Source of the DNA: Paenibacillus lautus NBRC 15380
GTDB taxonomy: Bacteria > Bacillota > Bacilli > Paenibacillales > Paenibacillaceae
Assembly (NCBI RefSeq): GCF_004000945.1
Contig: NZ_BIMF01000006.1
Coordinates: forward strand, 1 to 64,000
Direction: 5' to 3'
DNA: 64,000 bases
The position numbers and the translations under genes were made by a program. This document shows positions 41,882 through 49,140 of the stretch, one piece after another; within the stretch, counting starts at the first letter, position 1; each line of letters begins with the position of its first letter. Below the pieces are notes generated by a model. It ran no database searches and had not been told where the DNA came from. It worked only from the letters and a program-made list of their open reading frames with translations.

Positions 41882-43634
41882 GGTACCGGCTCCCTTCCGA
41901 TAGACTGCAGGGGATGCTGAAGGATATGCTGCATCCGCCCTCTGCAAGATTCTCTACGATGAGTCTGGCTTCCTTGCCAAACATGCTGATTAAACGCTGA
42001 TTGATATTGTAAATGCCGTTTCCCGTACCCTCGCTGCCGATGATCGGCTGTTCGCCGAGGCTGTCCAGCACCTCAGGCGAGATGCCAGCCCCGTTGTCCC
42101 GCAATTGTACAACCGCCATATCGCCCGCCCGCTTTAGGGTCAACTGGATGAGGCCCCCGCTCGCCTTATCCCGCAAGCCGTGCTTGATGCTGTTCTCCAC
42201 CAGCATTTGCAGCGTCGCGGGCGGAATCATAAGCTCGCCAAGCACCGGATCCAGCTGGCACTCAAACGTGAACTGATCCTCGAACCGGATTTGAATAATG
42301 TCCAAATAGGCATTCAATAGCTCCATTTCCTCACGAATGGTTGTTCTGCGGGAGGCCATGACCTTGACGTTCAAGCGCATGAACGCCCCCAGCTGCATCG
42401 TGGCATGTCTTGCCCGCAGCGGATCGCTCCGGATCAACGAATGGATCGCATTGAGCGTATTGAACAGAAAATGCGGGTTGATCTGCGCCTGCAGAAGCTT
42501 AAGCTCCGCCTCTTTCATTAAATGGCTCATCTTCTCGTGGGCCGTGGCCCCGAGCTGATAGGAAATCAGCTGTCCAAGCCCCTGGGCCATGACCAGCTCC
42601 ACGCGCCGAATATCCTGCGGCCGCTTGAAGTAGAACTGAATGACGCCTACGATCTGGCTACCTTCGATCATCGGGACCAGAATGGCCGCACCGAGTGCCG
42701 GATGCCGGGGTTGAATATCTTCCGCATTCTCTATGATCCGAAGCTCGCCGGTCGCGATGACATTCTTGGTCAAGTCGGATCTGATCTCTTCTCCGGGATC
42801 AATGGTACGGCTCGCGGCGCCGGCATGGGCCAGAAATCGCTCCGTGTCCGTAATGGCGACTGCCGTTGTTTTCAGCTCGCGCAGCAGCAAGGTCGCCACG
42901 GCCTGAGCCGTTCGGTACGTCAAGCCCTGCTTCAGATGCGGCAGCGCCGCTTCCGCGATATGGAATGCCTTCTCCGTCTCGTAAGCCGCTGCCCGCTCTT
43001 CCTCGGTGAGCGCAACCCGCAGCATCGTCGTGAAGATCGCAATGGATATGCTGTTGGTCAGCACCATCGGCAGACCGATCAGGTTGACCAGCTCCACCGC
43101 GCGGTCCGGCTCATCTGAACAGATCAAAATAACGCCCATGTGCAGGATCGGAGCGAACATGCCGACGAATAACGCTTTTGCCGGCGAGATCACCCGCTCC
43201 TGCGAGAAGAATCGGGCTACGCCCCCGGCCAGGGCACCCGTAAGCGGTACGGCGATAGCTCCTGCCAGCCCCGTGTAGCCGCCGATATACAGGAGATGAG
43301 CTCCCGCCAGAAGCCCGCCCCCGATGCCGACGCGGGGCCCGCCGATTAGCCCGCCGATCACAACGCCGACCAGGGCGGAGTGGGCCAGCGCCTGTTCCCC
43401 GGTCAGCCGCACCAACCAGAAGGAGGAGCTCGACTCGCCATTCTCCACGACAACGCCTGCATACGCCCCGAGGATGCCGAAGAGTCCAAACAGGCAGGAA
43501 TAGATGAACATTCGCGTGCCGGACATCTCTTTGCGGTCCAGCAATTGGCGGAACAACGGAATTCTCGTCAGTATAAAAGTCAGGATGAGCAGCATGCCCA
43601 TCCGTTCGAACAGATGCAGCGTCAACTCCTGCAT
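41868..43634 (-). CDS. LytS-family sensor histidine kinase
   Basis: A 588-residue kinase. The N-terminal 5TMR-LYT membrane domain (about residues 5-210) is followed by a GAF domain (about 225-365). Next come the His_kinase core QINPHFLFNTLNAIHSLIR (phospho-His near 385) and a HATPase_c domain (N box MLVENSIKHGL, G1 box VQLRDNGAGIS, G2 box GNGIYNINQRL). AGAGGG is 6 bases before ATG 43634. LytS-type sensors in other bacteria (BtsS, LytS) respond to pyruvate or related signals and control carboxylate transporters. The adjacent ActP-like operon fits this. Confidence 0.92.
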   Translation of the reverse strand: MQELTLHLFERMGMLLILTFILTRIPLFRQLLDRKEMSGTRMFIYSCLFGLFGILGAYAGVVVENGESSSSFWLVRLTGEQALAHSALVGVVIGGLIGGPRVGIGGGLLAGAHLLYIGGYTGLAGAIAVPLTGALAGGVARFFSQERVISPAKALFVGMFAPILHMGVILICSDEPDRAVELVNLIGLPMVLTNSISIAIFTTMLRVALTEEERAAAYETEKAFHIAEAALPHLKQGLTYRTAQAVATLLLRELKTTAVAITDTERFLAHAGAASRTIDPGEEIRSDLTKNVIATGELRIIENAEDIQPRHPALGAAILVPMIEGSQIVGVIQFYFKRPQDIRRVELVMAQGLGQLISYQLGATAHEKMSHLMKEAELKLLQAQINPHFLFNTLNAIHSLIRSDPLRARHATMQLGAFMRLNVKVMASRRTTIREEMELLNAYLDIIQIRFEDQFTFECQLDPVLGELMIPPATLQMLVENSIKHGLRDKASGGLIQLTLKRAGDMAVVQLRDNGAGISPEVLDSLGEQPIIGSEGTGNGIYNINQRLISMFGKEARLIVENLAEGGCSISFSIPCSLSEGSRYREAN

Positions 43635-43834
43635 GGACATCCCTCTTCTTTGATGGAGTAGGAATCTTCATCTGACGGTCAGTGGACGGTATCGATAAAT
43701 ATGATAAGTGTGAATGCGGTTTCATTTCATGCAGTAAAGATTATATAGTACAGCGATGATTTGGACAATAAAAAGGAATAACATGAAACTTATGTAAAAA
43801 CATTCGAGCGGAGATCATATCCTAACGGGCACTC

Positions 43835-43872
43835 CAAAAAACCGTATCCCCGCGGTTAAGCGAACGATACGG
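43835..43872 (-). terminator. Terminator of the ThrE-type exporter operon
   Basis: On the minus strand CCGTATC (43866-43872) pairs with GATACGG (43842-43848) and is followed by TTTTTT. The 43640-43834 gap holds only the presumed lytS promoter region; no distinct elements were recognised. Confidence 0.8.
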
Positions 43873-43952
43873 CCAGTAAACAGCTGCAAGCCAAAACAGC
43901 CAAACATATCCCCTCATTCTGATGTGTAAGGTCACTTTGGAATCACAAGGCC

Positions 43953-44432
43953 TTACGAGCCGGTCGAATTGGGTTTTCCAGCTCTTCTCCGGGATATCGA
44001 CCACTTCCGAATGATCTGATTCGTCACCTCCGATAGCAGCAAACCCAGCGCGATGGCACCTGAAATCATGAAGGCTTGCGCCCCTAGCTGAACAGCCTGA
44101 TCAAATTGATTCTGGGCGACATGCCGAAGGGCATTATAGGCGACTCCGCCCGGCACCAGCGGAATAATCCCCGACACGCTGAACACGATAATAGGCGTCT
44201 TGTATTTTTTGGCGAAAAAATGGCTGATGATCGTTACGCAAAAAGCCGCAAACACGGTGGCCGTCACCGGCTCAACCATCATGTTCTGCAGCATGATGTA
44301 GAGCAGCCAGCCCACCATGCCGGCAAACCCGCACTGCAGCAGTGCTTTTTTGGGTACGTTAAATATGATCCCGAAGGCCGCCGAAGCAACAAAACTCGTG
44401 ATGAGCTGCTGTATATAAAAGGTTGCCACCAT
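43953..44432 (-). CDS. Threonine/serine exporter subunit, ThrE C-terminal type (DUF3815)
   Basis: A 159-residue membrane protein with about five transmembrane segments. It carries the YjjB/DUF3815 pattern FFAKKYKTPIIVFSVSGIIP followed by LVPGGVAYNALRH. It corresponds to the C-terminal half of ThrE, which is a single protein in corynebacteria and is split here. ATG 44432 follows GGAGG with a 5-base spacer. The gene lies 23 bases after its partner; together they should export L-threonine, L-serine or related molecules. Confidence 0.88.
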   Translation of the reverse strand: MVATFYIQQLITSFVASAAFGIIFNVPKKALLQCGFAGMVGWLLYIMLQNMMVEPVTATVFAAFCVTIISHFFAKKYKTPIIVFSVSGIIPLVPGGVAYNALRHVAQNQFDQAVQLGAQAFMISGAIALGLLLSEVTNQIIRKWSISRRRAGKPNSTGS

Positions 44433-44455
44433 CTTCACCTCCACTCACACATCTC

Positions 44456-45211
44456 TTAGAATGACAACGTAAACGCAATGCCCGCGCCGATGGCAAAGGA
44501 CGTAATAAAAGCCTCCGCGCCTTTGGACAAGCCGGATATCAGATGCCCCGCCATTAAATCGCGGATGGCATTGGTGATCAGCAAGCCCGGTACGAGCGGC
44601 ATCACGGAGCTGATAATGATCGTATCCAGCTGATGGCCGAATCCGTATCTGACCATCCATACGGAGGTGATGCCGATGACCAGCGCTCCCGAGAATTCGG
44701 CGAAGAATCGCACCGGTATGACCCGATGCATGAATACAAAGCAGGAGAAGCCAAGACCGCCCGCAATGGCCGCCGGTACGAAATCCGGCCAGATGCCGCG
44801 AAACATAATGAGGAAGCAGCCGCTTGCGATCGCTGACAGGAGAATCAGCAGCCATGTCGGATAGATCGCCTGCTCATGCTCGATTTTCTCAAGCGCACGA
44901 TGAGCCTCTTCAATCGTCAGCTCACCGAGGCTTATGCTCCGAGATACGCTGTTGACTTGATCGATCTTATCGAGATTGGTTGTCCGATCTGAAATACGAA
45001 TGAGCCGCGTAATATGCTGAGGCTCCTCGACCGAGAAGATAATCCCGGTCGGAGTCATATAGCTGTGGCTGTTCTCCACGCCGAAAGCCGCGGCGATCCG
45101 CATCATCGTATCCTCGACCCGATAGGTCTCCGCACCGCTTTGCAGCATGATTTTGCCTGCTAACAAGCAGACCTTGATGATGTCATGCTCCCGCTTCAAC
45201 AAGTCATTCAA
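44456..45211 (-). CDS. Threonine/serine exporter subunit, ThrE N-terminal type (DUF1212)
   Basis: A 251-residue protein of the YjjP/DUF1212 family, the N-terminal half of ThrE. A cytosolic domain (about residues 1-110, LQSGAETYRVEDTMMRIA) precedes about five membrane helices with SSVMPLVPGLLITNAIRDLM. The best start is TTG 45211, 9 bases after AGGAGG; the ATG 24 bases upstream lies before that box. It is first of a two-gene operon. Confidence 0.88.
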   Translation of the reverse strand: MNDLLKREHDIIKVCLLAGKIMLQSGAETYRVEDTMMRIAAAFGVENSHSYMTPTGIIFSVEEPQHITRLIRISDRTTNLDKIDQVNSVSRSISLGELTIEEAHRALEKIEHEQAIYPTWLLILLSAIASGCFLIMFRGIWPDFVPAAIAGGLGFSCFVFMHRVIPVRFFAEFSGALVIGITSVWMVRYGFGHQLDTIIISSVMPLVPGLLITNAIRDLMAGHLISGLSKGAEAFITSFAIGAGIAFTLSF

Positions 45212-45355
45212 AACGACAATCCTCCTGCTGAACACATTTCGATTCAGAATCTTTGCCTATATTATAGTATCATTGCCATGATAAAGCATAGGATATGCTT
45301 TAAAGCAGCACTGCAGCAGCTGCAATCGTTCTGTCCAATGCCCATCATCGACCAC

Positions 45356-45384
45356 AAAAAGCCCCCCGAACGATCGGGAGGCTT
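45356..45384 (-). terminator. Terminator of aldo/keto reductase gene
   Basis: On the minus strand GCCTCCCGATCGTTCGGGGGGC forms a hairpin followed by TTTTTG. Confidence 0.75.
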
Positions 45385-45410
45385 CTTTACGATTTATCCT
45401 TCGAATCGGC

Positions 45411-46394
45411 TTAATAGGCACCGCGAATGTGCATGGCTACCTGCTCCTGATAGAAAAGCGCAAGGCGTTCTTTCTCCTCCATGCTGAACGAAGGCACGTC
45501 CAGCGTGCCCAGGTTGTCTTCGATCTGGCGGACGCTGCGGAAGCCGGGAATCACGGCAGTGACCTCCGGGCAATCCAGAATCCAGCGCATGGATGCACGG
45601 GCCATGTCGCCTCGGCCCTCGGCAATCCAAGCGAGCTCTCTGGCGAGCTCGACACCCTTTTCGAACGGGAGTCCGGCAAAAGTCTCGCCCACGTTAAACT
45701 GCTCGCCGTTGGCATTGAAATTCCGATGATCCCCTTCGCTGAAGGTAGTGCTCTCCGTAAATTTCCCGGTCAAGAGACCGCTGGCAAGCGGCAAGCGCAC
45801 CAAAATGCCGACACCCGACGCTTTGGCCTTCGGGAGCAGCTGGACCAGCGGTTTTTGGCGGAACAGATTAAAGATAACCTGCAGGGACCTCACCCCCGGT
45901 ACCCCCAGGCAAAACAGTCCTTCCTCCACCGTTTCCACACTGACGCCATAATGCCTGATTTTCCCCTCGGCCTGCAGCTTGTCCAGCGCTTCAAACACCC
46001 TTCCGTCCTTCAATACCTCGAAGGGAGGGCAGTGAACCTGATAGAGATCAATCCGCTCCCGCTGCAGCCGCTTCAGGCTGTTCTCGCAATAACGGCGAAT
46101 CGACGCCTCCGAATAGGTCTGAAGATCATGAATATCTCCGGCACGGCAAAATTTGGTGGCGATATGCACCGAAGCCTCCCTGCCTTTGGTTGCGCGTGCG
46201 AGCAAATCCTCCGCATGCCCATCTCCATATACGTCGGCCGTATCGAAGAAGTTCACGCCTTCGCCAATGGCGCGATCCAAGCCCTTCAAGGCTTCCTCAT
46301 CGTTGGTCTGCCCCCATGAACCTCCGATCGCCCAAGTGCCGAAGCTGACCTCGCTAATGTGAAGCTCCGTATTTCCCAATTGTCTGTAGTTCAT
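45411..46394 (-). CDS. Aldo/keto reductase
   Basis: A 327-residue NADPH-dependent oxidoreductase of the YghZ/Tas-like group. The catalytic tetrad is visible: Asp in NFFDTADVYGDG with its Tyr, Lys in HIATKF, and His in LYQVHCPP. The cofactor-binding C-terminus has GFRSVRQIEDNLG. ATG 46394 has GAGGAGG 11 bases upstream and starts at the conserved MNYRQLGNTELHISEV. The substrate is unknown. It is divergent from the PadR gene, which might control it. Confidence 0.88.
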   Translation of the reverse strand: MNYRQLGNTELHISEVSFGTWAIGGSWGQTNDEEALKGLDRAIGEGVNFFDTADVYGDGHAEDLLARATKGREASVHIATKFCRAGDIHDLQTYSEASIRRYCENSLKRLQRERIDLYQVHCPPFEVLKDGRVFEALDKLQAEGKIRHYGVSVETVEEGLFCLGVPGVRSLQVIFNLFRQKPLVQLLPKAKASGVGILVRLPLASGLLTGKFTESTTFSEGDHRNFNANGEQFNVGETFAGLPFEKGVELARELAWIAEGRGDMARASMRWILDCPEVTAVIPGFRSVRQIEDNLGTLDVPSFSMEEKERLALFYQEQVAMHIRGAY

Positions 46395-46506
46395 CGACGA
46401 TATAGCCTCCTCATCCAACTGCCATACTAGTTCACACTACTAGACTAAACGTTAAATCGCTTTCATTCAATCCATATATGACATTTACCTATTTTGCCAC
46501 GGGTTG

Positions 46507-46566
46507 TTGACAATTCATTCCATCGCTCCTATAATTACTATCATTAGATATCCAACGTTGGATATC
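46507..46566 (+). promoter_or_regulatory. padR promoter and palindromic operator
   Basis: TTGACA (46507-46512), a 17-bp spacer and TATAAT (46530-46535) make a perfect consensus promoter. A 20-bp perfect palindrome GATATCCAACGTTGGATATC (46547-46566) covers about +5 to +25 and would let the PadR protein block its own transcription. Confidence 0.85.
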
Positions 46567-46615
46567 CAGTTGTGAAATTTCCCTTCACATACACATCCTA
46601 AGGAAGTGACCCAAC

Positions 46616-47140
46616 ATGACCAACCTCATCCTGCTCTCATTCCTGCGCCAGCGTCCGATGCACGGCTATGAAATTCAGCAGCTTATTCAGGCCAGCCGCA
46701 TGGACCTATGGACGAATATTCTGTCCGGCTCCATCTATTATGCACTTAACAAGATGGAAAGCGACGGTTGGATTGCAGCCACCGCTGAAGAGCGGACCGG
46801 TGCAAGACTTCGCAAAATTTACAGTATTACGGATGAAGGCGAGAAGTTATTCCAGAAGATGATCCGCGAAACCTTGACGCTTCCTCCCCACACCGTCAAA
46901 TCCGACTTCTCTCTTGGTTTGGTCTGGATCGAGAACATTCCGAAGCAGGAAGCGGTGGAATTGCTGCAGCAAAACCTCAAGCAGGTGGAAGAATCGCTGG
47001 CACAATGGCATTCAGGTAAAGAAATCAAGGGACAGTACGGCTTATCCAAGATCGCTCTAGCTACCTTCGATAATGCAATCTCGATCCTGGAACAGGACAT
47101 CGCCTTTCTCAACAAAATCATAACACTCGTTCAAGAATAA
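46616..47140 (+). CDS. PadR-family transcriptional repressor
   Basis: A 174-residue winged-helix repressor. The PadR domain (about residues 3-80) shows LSFLRQRPMHGYEIQQLI and SGSIYYALNKMESDGWI, and the C-terminal coiled-coil dimerisation part is KQEAVELLQQNLKQVEESLA. AAGGAAG precedes the ATG. PadR proteins usually respond to phenolic acids, antibiotics or other small toxic molecules. A perfect palindrome sits in its own promoter, and a second close copy lies in front of the serS leader, so it probably regulates both. Confidence 0.9.
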   Translation: MTNLILLSFLRQRPMHGYEIQQLIQASRMDLWTNILSGSIYYALNKMESDGWIAATAEERTGARLRKIYSITDEGEKLFQKMIRETLTLPPHTVKSDFSLGLVWIENIPKQEAVELLQQNLKQVEESLAQWHSGKEIKGQYGLSKIALATFDNAISILEQDIAFLNKIITLVQE

Positions 47141-47175
47141 GCCTCAGCATCAGCTGCGGCTTTCATTTACGGTAT

Positions 47176-47198
47176 ATACCCAACATTGGATATATAAT
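47176..47198 (+). promoter_or_regulatory. Second PadR-type operator at the serS leader promoter
   Basis: ATACCCAACATTGGATAT (47176-47193) matches 16 of 18 bases of the padR operator and runs straight into TATAAT (47193-47198), a possible -10 of the serS transcript. No good -35 is seen at the proper distance. Confidence 0.65.
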
Positions 47199-47199
47199 A

Positions 47200-47603
47200 T
47201 GGTTAGATCGGCGCAGCCGCATGGACCTTCCGCCCGGATGCGGAGCAGCCTGCCGTATGGAAGCAAGGAGCCGCGAAGAAAGCTGCATCGATATAACGGC
47301 GTATAAAATCCGATAAGCCCCTTGTATAAAAGACATCTCATGCGGTATACTGAACAACAATATCAACATCAGGCCGATGAAGAGCTTCCAACTCCGAGGC
47401 GTTCTCGTCAAGGGGATCCGATCCTACAACCGATCAACGATCCCCCTAAGTTAACCGGACCCGCCCGTTACCGCGGAATCAAAGTGGATTGAACACGGAC
47501 CGCCTGTTTCGTGATTAGGTTACGGTTCAATCAATTTGGGTGGCACCGCGAGCGCATAAGCGTCCCTCGTCCCATATGGACTAGGACGCTTTTTTATTTT
47601 TTT
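47200..47603 (+). promoter_or_regulatory. T-box leader of serS
   Basis: The T-box sequence AATTTGGGTGGCACCGCG (47533-47550) is a near-perfect match to the conserved element that binds uncharged tRNA. It is followed by a terminator (GCGTCC...GGACGC, 47560-47589, then a long T-run), with the overlapping sequence able to form the antiterminator. Upstream lies a hairpin GGGGATC/GATCCCC and an AAAGTGGA linker as seen in T-boxes. The 5' limit and the specifier codon were not fixed; by the downstream gene it should read a serine codon. Confidence 0.88.
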
Positions 47604-47625
47604 CAGAAGAAGGAGCGCGGTGATT

Positions 47626-48933
47626 ATGCTAGATATGAAATGGATCCGAGAGAGCACTGAGAATCAGGAAGAACTGCAGCGAGTGGCTGACCAGAAAGGC
47701 ATCGCCCTGTCGGTTGCCGAACTTGTCCGGCTGGATGACCAGCGTCGGACGCTGCTGCTCGCCGTGGAGGGATTGCGGCAGCAGCGCAATGCCATCTCGC
47801 AGGAGATCAGCACGCTCGTGCGGCAAGGAAAACAGGAAGAAGCCGAACGGACGAAACAGCAGGTCAAGGACATCAACGATCAGTTGGCCAAGCAGGAAGA
47901 GTTATACCGGGAGGTTGAGGACGCCTACAACAAGCTGCTCATCCTTGTACCGAATATCGTTTCGCCGGATACGCCGATCGGAGCTTCGGATGAGGACAAT
48001 GTAGAGATCAGACGGGTTGGCGAGCCCCCCGTGTTTGATTATGAATACAGGGATCATGTCACGCTCGGCGAGCTGCACCGGATGATCGACATTCCCCGCG
48101 GCGTCAAAACCGCCGGCACGCGCAGCTACTACCTGACCGGCGTCGGCGCAATGCTGCATCGAGCCGTTCAGCAGCTGGCGGTGGATATGCTGGTCGCCAA
48201 GGGTTTCACCCTTATAGACGTGCCGTTAACCGTAAGGACGGAGGCCATGCAGAATACAGCCTTCTTCCCGCTTGGTCAAGATCAGGCTTTTCAAATAACG
48301 GAGCAAGATAAGTGGCTCGTCGGTACGTCGGAAGTGCCGTTGGTATCGTTCTATAGCGGCGAAGTCGTCGATGTGGCGCAGCCGATTCGCCTGGCTGCAG
48401 CATCGCTGTGCTTCAGGAGCGAGGTCGGCTCGGGCGGCCGGGACGTCCATGGCTTGTACCGGGTGCATCAGTTCGCGAAGGTGGAACAGGTCGTTCTCTG
48501 CGAAGCCAGCGCGGAAGCCTCGGAGCAGCTTCTGCAAGAGATCACGGCCAATGCCGAGGAGCTGCTGCAGAAGCTCGAATTGGCTTACCGGGTCGTTGCC
48601 GTCTGTACCGGAGATATGTCGCAGAAAACGTACAAGCAATACGACATCGAGACATGGATGCCAAGCCGGAAGGCTTATGGGGAGACCCACTCGTCGTCGA
48701 ATCTGCTCGACTTTCAGGCGCGTCGCTCGAACATCCGCTACCGGGACGCAGAAGGCAAGCTGCGCTACTGCCACACCCTGAACAATACGGCCGTGGCTTC
48801 GCCGCGAATTCTTATCCCGCTGCTGGAGAACCACCAGCAGCCCGACGGCTCGATCCTCATTCCGAGGGCGCTCAGACCTTACATGAACGGGATGGAGCGG
48901 ATTGAGCCTCCAGCCGATTTAGTCATAGGGTAA
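47626..48933 (+). CDS. serS: Seryl-tRNA synthetase (divergent type)
   Basis: A 435-residue class II synthetase that charges tRNA-Ser. It has the N-terminal coiled-coil arm (about residues 30-100, rich in Gln/Glu/Arg) and motif 2 CFRSEVGSGGRDVHGLYRVH, with serine-site residues in LVGTSEVPL and ETHSSSNLLDFQARR. Motif 3 reads TLNNTAVASPRILIPLLENH, where most bacterial enzymes have TLNGSGLAVGRT, a clear departure beside the catalytic arginine. ATG 47626 starts at the usual MLDxKxxR N-terminus; GTG 47620 is possible. A T-box and a PadR-type operator precede it. The divergence suggests a second, specialised copy; a housekeeping serS is expected elsewhere but is not in this window. Confidence 0.9.
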   Translation: MLDMKWIRESTENQEELQRVADQKGIALSVAELVRLDDQRRTLLLAVEGLRQQRNAISQEISTLVRQGKQEEAERTKQQVKDINDQLAKQEELYREVEDAYNKLLILVPNIVSPDTPIGASDEDNVEIRRVGEPPVFDYEYRDHVTLGELHRMIDIPRGVKTAGTRSYYLTGVGAMLHRAVQQLAVDMLVAKGFTLIDVPLTVRTEAMQNTAFFPLGQDQAFQITEQDKWLVGTSEVPLVSFYSGEVVDVAQPIRLAAASLCFRSEVGSGGRDVHGLYRVHQFAKVEQVVLCEASAEASEQLLQEITANAEELLQKLELAYRVVAVCTGDMSQKTYKQYDIETWMPSRKAYGETHSSSNLLDFQARRSNIRYRDAEGKLRYCHTLNNTAVASPRILIPLLENHQQPDGSILIPRALRPYMNGMERIEPPADLVIG

Positions 48934-49002
48934 GAAGCTGCAGTACGAATAGGGTGCGAATCCGGCCCTGTCATCTGAGACAATCCATCCGCAACGACGC
49001 AT

Positions 49003-49030
49003 AAAGGCAGCCGGTGATCCGGCTGCCTTT
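49003..49030. terminator. Terminator of serS
   Basis: AAAGGCAGCCGG TGAT CCGGCTGCCTTT, a perfect 12-bp stem with a 4-base loop, lies between serS and the convergent phosphodiester glycosidase gene. Confidence 0.85.
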
Positions 49031-49140
49031 ACTCTTGTTTGTGTTCTATGGTCCGCTATGCTGTTCTCGCCAAACCTTGCCGCTGGACTGGAGGATCCCG
49101 TTCTATTCGAACGGCTCGTCAATTCGACTAACCCGGTTTT

